DNA of 64,000 bases from positions 57,586 through 121,585 of the forward strand of contig BEXV01000131.1 in the NCBI GenBank assembly GCA_003118195.1, written 5' to 3'. Shown in pieces: positions 46,701 to 56,679 of the stretch. A model generated the notes under the pieces. The model searched no databases. It had not been told where the DNA came from and worked only from the letters and a program-made list of their open reading frames with translations. Source of the stretch: Hemicentrotus pulcherrimus. Its lineage: Eukaryota; Echinodermata; Echinoidea; Camarodonta; Strongylocentrotidae. The number at the start of each line of letters is the position of its first letter. The first letter of the stretch is position 1. Position numbers and translations under genes: made by a program.

Positions 46701-47545
46701 TTAGCATAGCCCTTTAACAATGAACGAGTCTCTGAAAGAAAACTGAGAACGGGGCATCTGGCCATTCAATGTTGATGAGCATTTTAATTGAGATTTCCTC
46801 CTAAGTCTCGTTCACGATCTTTGGTGGAAAGGAGAGTCGTCTAGACCAAACTTGTCAAAATCTTGCATGCAGTTCTAAGGCTGAGACTACAGCTGACATC
46901 CAGAGATCAATCCTTCTCATTTTTTCTCATTCTTTGTTTTAATTATTGACCAAGATGGTCTTAAAGATGCACTGATCATCAACTTGTTGGATTTGCTCTA
47001 TGTTTGCCATTTTCTTAATCAGACCTTCTTACGATTAAATGAATGTGTCAATCCAACCATGACAGTTTTAAAACTTGATCTTAATTGACGTTGGTAGATA
47101 TTATTCTTTCTTTAATTTTATTTATTATATTGATGGTTTATATTTAAAAAAAAATAACAGTGAATAGTGTCCACCCCTCCCCCTCCCCCTGAGTGTATGA
47201 CAAAACAGGGAGTACACGTCAAGTATATACATATACATTAGAAATATAGAATTGGAATATAAGTTATAATCATGAACATCTCTATATCAAATCGAAAACA
47301 ATTAGATATAACAAAATGAAATAATTAGTACAGTTGTAACTAGCTTGGTCCCTTTGAATGCATTAAAAACCAGTTGATTGTGAATGCATTAAAAACCAGT
47401 TGATTGCAGCATGAGTACAGTATAAAAGCAGAGTTGAGAAAAGAAAATATACAAGTTTCACGACCTTACCTTGTGCAAACACTTTAACTTCGAGCAGGAT
47501 CAACATCCCAACCAGAAATCTCAAATCGCCCAGGGCAGACGCCAT
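28058..47545 (-). CDS. HYR-repeat / SEA / EGF single-pass membrane protein, about 20 to 24 exons
   Basis: HYR domains are Ig-like modules first named from sea urchin hyalin and act in adhesion. Exons from 47545 leftward splice with agreeing phases into 1173 residues up to an in-frame TAG. Order: signal peptide 1-25 (MASALGDLRFLVGMLILLEV, cut near FAQ-D), nine HYR repeats 26-776 (each about 75-87 residues, 'P....CP', 'V.W..P...D..G', 'Y.A.D..GN...C.F.V.V'), SEA-like 777-887, SEA-like 888-1012 with G955-S956 in PGSVIVDY, EGF 1013-1052, transmembrane helix about 1058-1084, basic tail. Most HYR repeats are one phase 1-1 exon, as expected for exon shuffling. After TAG (32075-32077) the frame stays open to a donor, and at least two further exons keep phase 0 and share GP(K/R/H)F. 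The left limit of 28058 is therefore tentative. A function in cell or matrix adhesion is inference. Confidence 0.88.
28459..28473 (-). CDS. Possible 15-nt microexon
   Basis: A long pyrimidine tract ending CTGTCAG, then ATGTTTCTTCAAGCA (MFLQA), then GTAAGT. Phase 0-0. It would join PEP to VRELKQRLFHEF. Short exons are hard to prove by eye. Confidence 0.25.
28719..28787 (-). CDS. Possible additional tail exon (GPHF unit)
   Basis: 69 nt, phase 0-0. PEPEKKKKRAKGPHFHAEKE then PEP, donor CCA|GTAAGC. GPHFHAE is the third copy of the GP.F.(H/A)(D/E) motif. If the donor is not used, the frame stops at a TGA at 28704-28706. Confidence 0.6.
30055..30150 (-). CDS. Possible additional tail exon (SPPTRIRKIRR)
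   Basis: 96 nt, phase 0-0, bounded by CTAAAG and AAG|GTGAGA. Encodes a basic stretch with SPYPTSSPPTRIRKIRRTK, comparable to PRSPPLKRTHP, which precedes the PEE... unit; the next exon starts PEPEK. The acceptor is weak. Confidence 0.35.
30717..30789. repeat. Minisatellite, about four units of 17-19 bp
   Basis: Units of GCGGTTTGTGATAAAAAG with small differences (one extra T, one G to T). Adjacent units without spacers, so it is not a CRISPR-like array. Confidence 0.85.
31425..31499 (-). CDS. Possible additional tail exon (GPRF unit)
   Basis: 75 nt, phase 0-0, acceptor TTTTCTTTAG, donor CCT|GTAAGT. Encodes PEELVKEKRKIREKGPRFGH then DSDPP. GPRFGHD mirrors GPKFHHD of the previous exon, so it is most likely a duplicated tail exon of the same gene, reachable only if the TAG is bypassed or spliced out. 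Confidence 0.65.
32027..32167 (-). CDS. Cytoplasmic tail exon with in-frame TAG
   Basis: NDYVYTNGTFRHEIVNERQA, then TGPKFHHDDK, then TAG at 32075-32077. The frame continues MKVAQPRSPPLKRTHP up to a strong donor CCG|GTGAGT in phase 0, so the exon as a whole is 141 nt and divisible by three. Either the protein ends at TAG (1173 residues) or the tail extends further. Confidence 0.75.
32863..33134 (-). CDS. Transmembrane helix and juxtamembrane basic tail exon
   Basis: 272 nt, phase 1 in, phase 0 out. LSWQ then a hydrophobic run of about 27 residues (VIVAIAVGAAIFLILIMLVL, ACCCYLI), then EEEKRRIRKKERRLQRLYRQ and a Pro/Lys/Arg-rich segment (RPPKVQKPSKVQRPLPRQRP). Positive charges inside fit a type I topology. 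The triple Cys at the inner face could be palmitoylated (inference). Confidence 0.92.
33658..33698 (-). CDS. EGF-like domain, exon 2
   Basis: 41 nt, phase 2 in, phase 1 out. SCPYRYYGDRCQDQ supplies Cys 5 and 6 and the aromatic-G turn of the EGF module. Confidence 0.88.
34090..34119 (-). pseudogene. Relic 3' end of a duplicated EGF exon
   Basis: The segment encodes STSYDVGC followed by AG|GTGAG, matching STSYELGC and donor of the real exon at 34202. Intron sequence around it is also duplicated (TTTTTTAACAGAC...CAGAGATGTTTT at 33942 and 34124). The copy lacks the first part of the exon and an acceptor. Confidence 0.7.
34202..34280 (-). CDS. EGF-like domain, exon 1
   Basis: 79 nt, phase 1 in, phase 2 out. 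AVCSSDYCLNGGTCMITNST ... LGC supplies Cys 1-4 of an EGF module. A truncated copy of the exon's 3' end lies about 110 bases away at 34090-34119. Confidence 0.9.
34774..35011 (-). CDS. SEA domain B, exon 2, with G-S autoproteolysis motif
   Basis: 238 nt, phase 0 in, phase 1 out. KILFLTPGSVIVDYTLTYDP parallels the autoproteolytic turn of mucin-type SEA domains (G-S followed by V, V/I, V). SLEQRFNDTVTSV forms the following helix. Cleavage at G955-S956 would leave two non-covalent chains; this is inferred from the motif. Confidence 0.87.
35363..35499 (-). CDS. SEA domain B, exon 1
   Basis: 137 nt, phase 1 in, phase 0 out. VVEFRGQFTLKSIQSPG has the F.G.F.L entry of SEA domains. The donor CAT|GTAAGT leads into the next SEA exon. 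Confidence 0.8.
35549..35591. repeat. GA dinucleotide repeat with G-run
   Basis: (GA)n followed by eleven or so G, 45 bases outside the SEA B exon 1 acceptor. On the coding strand it is a C/CT tract and extends the pyrimidine region of that intron. Confidence 0.85.
35911..36145 (-). CDS. SEA-like domain A, exon 2
   Basis: 235 nt, phase 0 in, phase 1 out. LDNLFRDTAIGSDFVGLQIT, then FDVNSNYVIGYSIYL at the place where a SEA domain has its beta-turn, but with N-S instead of the cleavable G-S. ESIKDIFNSALTG resembles the SEA helix. Confidence 0.82.
36686..36783 (-). CDS. SEA-like domain A, exon 1
   Basis: 98 nt, phase 1 in, phase 0 out. DTISLDGTLTLDIVRGLDGV ... RQDNLQDD. Predicted from splice borders, phase and continuity; the family match is weaker than for the HYR exons. 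Confidence 0.75.
37051..37308 (-). CDS. HYR repeat 9 exon
   Basis: 258 nt, phase 1-1. DLQQPEIQSCPIDQSFFVVN ... VYQAEDPTGNFAECSFIIYV. The last HYR unit, followed by SEA-like exons. Confidence 0.93.
37776..38027 (-). CDS. HYR repeat 8 exon
   Basis: 252 nt, phase 1-1. TDENVPVFDNCPIGTLNFEA ... EYQARDDAGNIGYCGFTVVV. Acceptor TTCTTATCAG, donor G|GTAATG. Confidence 0.93.
38700..38945 (-). CDS. HYR repeat 7 exon
   Basis: 246 nt, phase 1-1. DVEPPVFVICPTYITQPLDP ... VARDEAGNEAKCEFTVVIE. A strong match to the HYR consensus (SWTEPTVTDNSG). Confidence 0.94.
39472..39592 (-). CDS. HYR repeat 6, second half exon
   Basis: 121 nt, phase 0 in, phase 1 out. ITMTYSEPLRVFYDSPTTVT ... TDERGNVATCLFTVTVNG, donor GTAAGT. 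Confidence 0.9.
40000..40130 (-). CDS. HYR repeat 6, first half exon
   Basis: 131 nt, phase 1 in, phase 0 out. DMPPVFNCPAPITQDNELGV ... SLANLM, donor ATG|GTATGT. Together with the next exon it makes one repeat of 252 nt, so an intron splits this one repeat. Confidence 0.88.
40801..41058 (-). CDS. HYR repeat 5 exon
   Basis: 258 nt, phase 1-1. VDNKIPVITGCPGNIVEYVQ ... MMTYVDRFGNTAVCMFTVNV. The TY.D variant replaces the usual Y.A.D. Confidence 0.9.
41623..41874 (-). CDS. HYR repeat 4 exon
   Basis: 252 nt, phase 1-1. VTDDDVLPTIYNCPNDTLLW ... NYTATDHVNNVASCSFTVTI. Contains W.PPTATDNYG, a canonical HYR core. Confidence 0.93.
42212..42472 (-). CDS. HYR repeat 3 exon
   Basis: 261 nt, phase 1-1. 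ESSDAVSPTVLTSCPDDIIR ... EVLYTAMDTKYNVVQCIFTV. The longest HYR unit here, with an acidic insert (DLIDGNDLLVM). Confidence 0.93.
43103..43351 (-). CDS. HYR repeat 2 exon
   Basis: 249 nt, phase 1-1. VDGSPEISNCPESTIVVTVS ... KVTYTFIDDAGERSKCVFKV. Acceptor TTTGACTACAG, donor GTAAGT. Confidence 0.93.
43708..43746. repeat. CT dinucleotide repeat
   Basis: About nineteen CT units in the intron between HYR exons 1 and 2 (GA on the transcribed sense). Confidence 0.9.
43848..44072 (-). CDS. HYR repeat 1 exon
   Basis: 225 nt, phase 1-1. DTTPPTLTCPNTTVIGNG begins the repeat; TATDKIGLETNCSFTVTVIG ends it. The second Cys pairs with that in TCP, as usual for HYR. Confidence 0.93.
44182..44314. mobile_element. 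Foldback (MITE-like) insertion with 13-bp flanking repeats
   Basis: Arms 44197-44230 and 44268-44301 are inverted copies of ACCGAAAATGTCTGTGTCTT... with a few mismatches, around a short spacer that holds CCTCTTAAGAGG. The 13-base string CTACATCATTACA sits directly outside on both sides (44182-44194 and 44302-44314), as expected of a target-site duplication. About 107 bp inserted in HYR intron 1. Confidence 0.7.
45648..45664. other. Assembly gap (17 N) beside a G-run
   Basis: An N run directly after about 16 G bases; the true length is unknown. Confidence 0.95.
47356..47407. repeat. 26-bp exact tandem duplication
   Basis: Two adjacent copies of GAATGCATTAAAAACCAGTT+GATTGT, about 60 bases downstream of HYR exon 1 within intron 1. 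The second copy ends GATTGC. Confidence 0.9.
47470..47545 (-). CDS. HYR protein exon 1, signal peptide
   Basis: Encodes 25 residues: a short polar start, a hydrophobic core (FLVGMLILLEV) and FAQ, then donor CAA G|GTAAGG in phase 1. Splicing to the next exon creates FAQ-DTTPPTLTCP, so the first HYR repeat begins right after a plausible cleavage site. Confidence 0.85.
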
Positions 47546-47633
47546 TGTTTCCTCCAGTCCGTTTTTTCAAATCATAAACAGGTTGTAAACATAGTGGATC
47601 ATAATGATTTGACACACAGGTATATGCTTTATC

Positions 47634-47641
47634 ATTTGCAT
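47634..47641 (-). promoter_or_regulatory. Octamer motif upstream of the HYR gene
   Basis: ATGCAAAT (ATTTGCAT on +) lies about 90 bases 5' of the start codon, followed by GATAAAG on the same strand. It matches the POU-factor octamer; with no start-site data its use is only suggested. Confidence 0.25.
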
Positions 47642-48186
47642 TCCGTGTTAATGATACATGCAGAGACTGTCAGTGTGTCGGGCTATATAGACAGAATTAA
47701 TACATGACCGCACCCTACATTTCGGACAATTTTTGTACAGAGGTTATTCAACAAAGGACGTGATGAACCTTTGTGGTGCCTTTTCATTTTGTTCCGTTAT
47801 GTAATCGTTTTTATTGTGTGTTTTCTTCCTTTGGTTTGGGTATTAGTGGAATTTTATACCCCCCCCCCATCACCACGTTAGATCAAGCGAAACCAAAAGT
47901 GCTAAAGGAAAGAGGTGCTGCATGGCTGAATGGATAAGTCATGTCTTTATGAAAGACAAACATTGGCCAATATGTTACCTAAACGACGCTCTGTGATCCA
48001 TGCGGAAAAGGAAATTAAGGACTGCAAATTAAGACTGCATCGTTATTTGGTATGAAACATGAACACACACAAAAAAAACATTTTGTGTATGTTTTGTTTC
48101 TGTTTCCTCCAGTTTGGACCAGTTTGGTTATGATTAGCACGTACAAATTGCAGAAATCGAAATCAGGGTTTGTTTTCTATAATTTA

Positions 48187-48250
48187 CTTCCCGCTCTCTC
48201 TCTCTCTATCTCTCTCTCTCTCTCTCTCCCTCTCTCGTCTTCTCTCCTCT
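48187..48250. repeat. CT-rich microsatellite
   Basis: CTCTCT units with a few interruptions. Confidence 0.9.
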
Positions 48251-49039
48251 CCTATTATCTATCATTCACTCTCAATCACTTTCTTTGTTTTCAAGGACCT
48301 TCTTTACGAAGTCAAATTAGTGTCGCCTTGTTTCACTGATATTAATCATCTTTCACTTGTAGACAAGAGAAGCAAATTGTCAATAGATAATTGGCATAAA
48401 CACTGAACACATAATGAGCATAAAACACTTCTCAGCCGCATAAAAATTCTAAGAATTTATTTTTCACCTTTACCACTTCAAGATCAATTGATAGTCAAAT
48501 ACGTTGGCGGATTTTGTTTTCTGCTCTTAGAAGTATTTAATAATTCTAAGAGCATTTATCAAAATATTTATGTCATTATACAAATACTGCCGACAGCCAC
48601 CTTTAGCCAATTACCATAATCATAATCATCGCCGTCATCGTTTTTACAACAGGGGAATATGACGGTGTCGCGGCGTCGCGTTATTACTTTCGGCTCTAGA
48701 CCTNAAAAAAAAAAAACTCTTCTAGAAGGGTGCTTTACGAGGCCTGCTCTGTCCCCCTTTCACCTGCCCCAGGTTGAAGGCTCCTAAAAACGTTCATCCC
48801 CAGAAAAAACCGTCTCTAGTCTAGGCTACCTGTTCCTCTATCTGGGCAGCATCCAAAATTATTCGACCTGATTCTATTCAAACCAGAGTCCGGTTATGGG
48901 TAGATCAGAAAACCGACTCCTAGCTTGGCCAGCTCTATCTCTCTCCTCTCTCGTACCTTCTTTAAACTACTATACCCCGACATATCTATTCCGAGACATT
49001 TTCAATATGCAACGGCAAAATGCATCGTCTTTATCTTCC

Positions 49040-49125
49040 ATCATCATTATGATCATTATCATCATCACCATCGTCAAATAAACATCAGCATAAGTATCAA
49101 TATCATCATCATCATCATCATCAAT
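49040..49125. repeat. ATC/CAT trinucleotide-rich block
   Basis: Interrupted ATC repeats, including about seven in a row near 49101-49122. His- and Asp-rich frames across it are artefacts. Confidence 0.8.
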
Positions 49126-52100
49126 ACAATTATGCATAACAGGATATTTTCCCTCTCTATACATTTCTGTCGTTATTCACTTTAGCACTTCTTCTTTTGC
49201 AATGATCTAACCACCAGACTATACAAACTCAAATTATTTTGATTACTGGTCGTGCGCCTTTCATATTACTGGCGTACAAGACAAGTCTAAAAGGGAACAT
49301 CTCTCTCTGTCCGTATTGATATCAGAGAATATTCGTAACATACCACATTTCCCCCATATTTTGTTGAAAAATTGTCAATCTAGTCCTGACTTTTTAAATT
49401 GACTTGTAATATGGATTTCTGGATGAAATTTTGCAGAATAAATTTGTAGGAATTGACGAATCAAGTTTAGCAGATCATTAGTCATTACAGTTCATCACCT
49501 TTTATAGCCTGCCCCTTTTCAAACATTCATCACTCATATCTCATTATATAACATCAGGACTCATGACGCATTTAAAAGATAAATTGTTCACACAGATTTG
49601 TCATTATAGGGATTGAAACATTTTAATAATCCATATCATATTGATAAAGAACGAAAACCGGGATAACTCGAAAATAATGGCAAACAATATAATAATACAT
49701 AAATCAAACACATCACAGTCCGATGTGCAGATAGTACATAAATGAAATCGTTGAATGAAGTCGTTGCTTCATCATCACAAGTTTCATTCATTTTCAGATG
49801 CTGAGACATAAATCAATATGATAATAATATTATATGAGTACAAGTCCAAACAAAAGTCATACGAATCATAATGTTTATCAATTTGTGGATACCTTGTGAC
49901 TAATATCAAGTATATCGCAAATATATCATCAGATAACTACTCAAAAACAAATATCAACTACTGGTAGGAGACTATTCATTGACTGCTTTTTTTTTATTCA
50001 ACTGCTTTTATATGATAACAAAAACAATGTTTCACATTGTACGTGAGACATTGTTCAAAAACAGACTATACGATTTGGTCCCACAGAAAGGTTATATGAA
50101 GTCAATACTCTGCCTACATTAACTATAAGAGCCACATATTTTTCTCAAAAAGATATATCACAATTTAAATTCTATGCCATGGTTTTTTCTGTTCTACATC
50201 GATACATAACAACATTCAGAAGGTAACAGAAAAAATAGAAATGATATCGGCACATGAATGTTAAATTTTGATTAGTATGAAAAAGAGGGAATGTCTATTG
50301 CAAGGAAATGGTGCAGTCTTCAAAAAAGGGCAGTAATCATGGCTCAGAAACATGAATAATTTCAGTCTACTGTGCACATATTGCAACTTTTCCATTATCA
50401 AATACATGCGATCATCCCTGTAGCAAACAGTATAAATGATGCAAACAAAACCCGATTTGTATAAATTTGATGAGAAAGGTACAGAGTAACTATTTTTTTT
50501 TTCTTCTTCCTGTAATTGCATGGCAGAAAGAATTTTCTTGTGTTGGTGTCCTTTTCATGGTTCACCAATAAGTTACAGGGTCATGAATTGCACAAATTCT
50601 TTGATTGCTTTCTTGATCGCTTGCTGAATTCTGTCATTCTCATAAGCATAGTACAAGAACAACTTAACTTACATCAGTAATGGGTTCATGAGTGATTTAC
50701 AATGTATCCCTGATGTAACAAGAGAATGTTATGACATTGTCATACCTCTACTCGTTCAACTAAAAAAGATATCACTGAAACATATCAATGCATCCTCAAT
50801 CTTGACAGAAACATTTCCTGAAAATGATAAAGCTTGTACTGTTCCCCTTCAACATACCCTTCTGTATACTGAAATATCCACAAAATATTTTATTGCTTTG
50901 TTAAGGGGGTGTGGTAGCAATTAATTGATAAACAATTTTACATGCAGTTATTAAATAAGGAATGTCTTTATATGATTTCTTAATGATTTTAACAAAAGAA
51001 AAATGAATTCTGTAATTCTGACTTTACATTGCATTGGACAAAACAATCATGTCCTTATTTATAGAGCATCATGATAAAAGTAATAATCACACATGGTGCA
51101 AAAAAGTTTGTCTTGTTGCTTAATTTGTATAATAAATTTATCCTCAAAATATTTTCAAGAAAACATAAAAATTACAAACACTCTACTTTCTAACTATTTC
51201 TGAAAACAAATTTATTGTCCCAATCTCTCTGTTAAAGCCAATTTTCCAACATCGAGGCTATTAAAATTATGGAAAAAGGTCATAAAAATACCAACACTTG
51301 ACTCTTACATTCCACAATAAAACAAGAAAGGGATTTGTGCCAAAACTTATTTTGGAAGAAAGGTGGAAAAGAATTAACAGCTGATCAAGTCAGCAAATGA
51401 TAAATTTTGTTTATTTTATGTTTTACATCAGTTTTCAAGAAGCAAACATGGAAAATACGATGTTAACAAATATTAGAGGCTTCAGTCTAAACCATGGCAG
51501 ACAATGGCAGATATTTGGACAAAATTGTTGAATAGTGAATGATAATTTGCAAAGGACTGAGAAGGGAAACATATAAACATCTAAACCAAAAGTATAGATT
51601 ATGCTCAACTAAATATGTTCTAATGTCACGTTTCATACAGAATAGAATATAAATACATAAGTACAATATACCTGATACATATAAATACGTGTACATAAAC
51701 AACATTCATATTCATATAACATATATTTATTGACTGTATCATGGATTTTTTTTTCTTCGTCTATTAAGAGGTTGACAACAAATTCTTCGTTTGTTTCCAA
51801 TTCGTAAATCAAATCCACTAAATATAATCGTTAAAAAGTAGTAAATAGTCCATAAATGTCCATTACGTATTTGCATATTATTGGTATATAATACTTGTAA
51901 ATATCAGTATAATCTTGTACAGAATTAGAAATTACATGTATACATTGGGCATGTGATGAAAATTGACTTTGCTATATCTAAAAATCAAACTAATCAACAA
52001 AACAATCTTATCTAGAATGAAAGAAACCAAATACATGAACATTCATCTAATTTCTCAGCTTAAGGTTAACATATTTCCACTAAAATTACTACATACCGTA

Positions 52101-55100
52101 TGTGGTATTAAGATTACTACCGGTTTAAAGACATCTATCTTTGTTTTCTCCAAAATGAGCAGTATACAGATATACATAATGAGCATGAAAGATTACTTAA
52201 TATATATATATCTTCAATAAGTATATGTTTATCATATTATACTGTGTCTTTCTCCTATTTACATTATATAACAGCAATATAATGTGTATTGAACATTTAT
52301 TCATAAATAACAACACTTAAACATATAGAATAAAGAAATGTTTGCATTTACATAATATTCTATATTTCACCATAGCGCTACTTTCTATACATCCAACCAT
52401 ATCCACTATCAATTTGTCTCTCATATGATCATACTCTTTATATTGTATATCTCACAATATTATCAATATCTATGAATATAAGTATAGTATGATGAATTTC
52501 ATATCTGAAATGAGAGTCCTATAAAACTATTGTGTAACTAAGAAACAGCAATGATCCGAGCAAAGATGTTTTTAATTCATATCATAATTCAGAGATGCCT
52601 CAATATCCGCCTTTCATTACCGGTACTATCAATAAATGTTGGTTTTTTTCTACGATAAAGATATAATTCAGCATTTATTTGAATATATGAGATTTAGCCC
52701 AAACATTTCACCCTTTACATTGCCCATGTTTCTGTTTACTTTCTCTTCCATTGATCAAAAGGAAGAGAGGGAAAGTTATTTTAATATCATAAGTTTTTCC
52801 AATCCTATTCGTATACAGATCACACCATTTTTTTTTAAAAGCACTTCCACAATGCTTCAAGACTCGAATTTATATGAACCCAAAATCAGTCTTGGAATGT
52901 GTTCTTTGGGACTGTCTGATAAACAAAAACAAAAACAACAAATAACGGCAATATATGGAATAAAATTTTCTTGATAATTCTAACTGGAATGCAATTTTGT
53001 GCTGCTGTTTGGAGCGTGAAATCCAGAATCCATCATATTAACAATCTTTGTTTCTTTGGTAACAGGCATTTTTACACTACATCTACAACATCTATACAAG
53101 ATACTTTCCAGAGATTATATATATTCATATATCTATATCTCATCACCCATTCAATATACAGATAAAGCTGAAGATCCAATAGCATTTTAAAATTTCCCTA
53201 TATCAATAAATATAATGATCTGCAGTTATAACAATAAACATTGTCCAATATCAATTACGCACAAAGTCAACAGAACAGACAATAAGTGAGACAATCCTTC
53301 CAACATCTCTTAAACCAAGAAATTCTTTCATTCAAAGCACTATAAGCCAGTCTGTATTCAGGCTGTACAACATTTCAAAGCGTTTATGTATTTACACGAT
53401 ATTGATTATCATATGTACATATATTTTTTCCATGATGTTATTGCATTTGAAATGACAAAAATTGTATGTGGAGATAATCATAACACAGAAGTCTATTCAA
53501 TTTAATTTGTACCATTTAAAATGTATATCTACCCAGCTGTGAAGGACTAAGCATGTGCGGCTCTATCATCTAGGTTCTTTAAAATGTGAGGTTAGACTTG
53601 TACTCTATGCCAGTAGGCTTTCACAGTTATGAGTACGTAAGCCTATGTATGTAGAGCACGTCAACACATTTTAACTATTACTATCAAGTTCAAATCATCT
53701 AGTTTTAGTTTCTCTGTTTTTCTTTAAAGTCAATGAAATGTATGTATGTACCCAGTCTATAATGTCCTACCGTGTTTATAATGATTCATATAACAAAATA
53801 TCAAAAAAGTGATGTAAATTCATCTCTCCTCTGTCCTTGTTTTCCTTCTTTCTAACCTCTTACTTTAGGTCTTCGTGTTCTGTTACTCAAGGGTTCCCAG
53901 CACCCATCCTATTTAACAGCTTCTGTGACTGGTTGAAAATACTCAGTATTTCACCAGCCGACCAATCAAAACAGAACTTACATTCCTACAAATGTAGTGT
54001 ATGATTATAGTACTTGCATATACCAACAATAGAAAAATACCCTATTTAGGTGTAGGAGATATATATTATCTCAATATTTTTTTTTCTTCTTTCCTATTTT
54101 TTCCAATCAATTATTGAAGGGAATATATGAATAGTGTTTATCAAGAAAATACAAGCGAAAATGTTGACTATTACATCCTATGAAGATATTGATACAAGTA
54201 ATATTATAGCACATATGTCTAGCACAAATTAATTTTATTAAAAAACTATCAATCCATGTTACAAGCTACTGTTCTTTTCTCACACAATATAATTGGTGTC
54301 TTTCTACTCCAACTTGTTAACTGTTAGTTTTGAGAAAATCCTGTTTATCTCTAGAAAAAAAGAAATTGTCTCTTTTGTCCACTAACAAGATACACCTTTA
54401 TGACAATATTACTTTTGCCCAAATTACTGAAATAAACAAATCACTTCTCTGGAACAAAATCTGCTAATAAAACAAACAAACAAACTGATTTTGCAACCAC
54501 TTGCAAAAGCAAGTCAACATCTAAGACTTGTATGGAAGTTCCTCTTAGCAATTAACAAACATTTGAAAGAATGGAGATTAAAACATCTTCACCCCTTGAC
54601 GTACATAAACTTCAACAAACTATTAGTCTTCCGTATCCTCAGCTTCCTTCCTTTCTTCTCCTATTAGCACATCGTAGGCACAAGTGTTTTCTTTCCCTTT
54701 TTATTTAGGAAAAGAAGGCTTGGAATTTTGATCATGTCAATATTTGTCTTCAAGATATAGAAAGGTTGCTTATTCAAAACACAGTAAAATTTCATACAAA
54801 CATGAAAGTGGGTAAGTGAGTCGGTCTTCTTCTGACGTACTTGATTCTTTTGATACCACAAACCCAAAATCTGATCAATTAAATATATGGTATAACTACC
54901 TTCAGCAGTGACAGGGGTAGGTGACTAGCTCCCCGGTCTACAGAAATTGTTGCCAATTTGCAGCGAGGATGAACTGAAAAGCCAAAGCATGCAGGCATAT
55001 TCAAAACAGTTTGAGGTGCATAGAAAAGAATGGGATTGAAACTCCTCAACATTCAAAATGATCATTGTGGATTTAGCACCTTGTGGAATGACTTTTCATT

Positions 55101-56332
55101 GGATTTAGTGGGAGGGAGACTTGCCAGGCTGCAACTTACATATCAATGATATGCCTGTTCAGTGTCATGCAAACATTACCCCACACACTAAGTAATACTG
55201 GCAATCACTTTATTGATGTCAATGTTTAGGAGAGTATCTTGAAGGCCTGTTACACAAAATGTGTCTCTTTTCCGATACTATGGCTTTCACTATATTCAAT
55301 GTCCCATGTGAGTGTCACATCCTACAAAAAACAACAATTGTAGAGTAACCAGTGCACAGATTTTGTATGGGCTAATTGTCTTTAAAATACTATCGAAATG
55401 ACACTTTGTGTGAAACATGCATTACATTTCTATTAACCAATGCATGAATGATGTCACATTGGGCTATATCATTCTTACATAATTATAGAGATATACTAGT
55501 AGGTATTCTAATAACATTGGCCCTAAGTAACAAGTCAATGATGATTATGACCATAGAAACTTCTGTTTATATTTGGGCTCAATGTAAACTTGTTTGTTTG
55601 ATAAACAAATCAGGGCAGTAGCTCAGTCAGATTTTAAAATTCAGTTTCCAGATTTTAAAGGCAGCCAAAAGTAGTCTGATGAGAATTTTCAATGTAAAGT
55701 GCATACGGTGTCTGAAATTGGATATAGAGAAAGAGCATTGCTAAAGGAATGTGCTATGCCTGCATGACCCCAGCTAATTAAAATAGACATACATTGGTAT
55801 CCACAACCTCAACTTAGACCCTCCACATTTTGCGGGCTGCAGAATGATCTTCACATCTTTTCCTTTGAATCCAAACTAGCAAACTCAATCCAGACCTTAT
55901 CTTGCATTTTATGATAACCTCACAGTAACCAGGAAATCTGTAGAACAACTAAAGATAGTTATCCTAAGGAGACTTTTACTCAATCTCACATGATTGCCAG
56001 CCAGAGAAAAAAATGGAAGATAAATGCCCTACAATTAGCAGTTCCCTGTATCCAAAGAATTACACACTTGCTTTGAATCTAGGTGAGGTCGGGGCAAGTC
56101 TGAACAAGTCCAAGATGAACCAGTATGCTACAACTTGGCCCTGAAGATCCACACAGTGGCGTTTCATTTTCAGAAAAAATCAGACTTCCCTAGAAACCAT
56201 CCTCAGGCACCTGCAGCAAATCCATGTCTACATGCAACCTCCGCAACAAATGCAGCATTCTTTCACCCCTTCCTCACAAGAGATTAAGGGAAGATAAGAT
56301 GACAACTAAAAAGCTATTCAGGTCAGGGGCGC

Positions 56333-56679
56333 TCATTTTGTACTGGCCAGGGAAACCATGGACCCCTCCAGAGAAGAGATGGAGCCCCGCTGGTGAATGT
56401 CTGCTACAGATGATGTGTTGAAGAGTTTGTACCACCCCATGACAGGGTGTGAGAGATCGAGCTCAGAAAGCAGGATCTGCGCGACCCCCATGAATATCTT
56501 GCGCTCCAGACGGCCATAGTCACCCCACACAGTGATCTGCAGTACCTTGTTGGTGTGGTCGTCGTCTATGAACTTGAGTGTCTGCTGGTAAAGCGGATCC
56601 AGCGTCTTACGTGCAATCTTTGTCTTCAGCTTGGCCACGCAGTGCTTTCCGTCCATCAGATACACCTTTACATAGGGAG
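56333..56679 (-). CDS. RIM terminal exon, rest of C2B
   Basis: 347 nt, phase 1 in, ending in TGA at 56333-56335. APYVKVYLMDGKHCVAKLKT through GWYKLFNTSSVADIHQRG to SLASTK. As in vertebrate RIM C2B, the Ca2+-coordinating Asp set looks incomplete, fitting a Ca2+-independent C2 domain (family knowledge). Confidence 0.95.

Larger units (their letters stand above)
44073..47469. other. HYR gene intron 1 (3.4 kb, contains assembly gap)
   Basis: Holds a 26-bp tandem duplication (47356-47407), an N run (45648-45664) with G-tracts beside it, and the foldback insertion at 44182-44314. No further HYR exon is visible on the minus strand. Confidence 0.6.
47700..56332. other. 5' flank of HYR gene and probable RIM 3' UTR / intergenic
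   Basis: No exon recognised. 48187-48237 is a CT microsatellite, 48704 is an N followed by poly-A, and 49020-49120 is an ATC-rich block. From about 49.6 to 56.3 kb composition is uniformly AT-rich with few repeats; next to the RIM stop codon, much of it may be a long 3' UTR, as is common for neuronal genes (inference). Confidence 0.5.

Noticed and set aside
47920..47990. A-box-like string TGGCTGAATGGATAA
   Set aside because: No B box follows at tRNA spacing and no cloverleaf forms.
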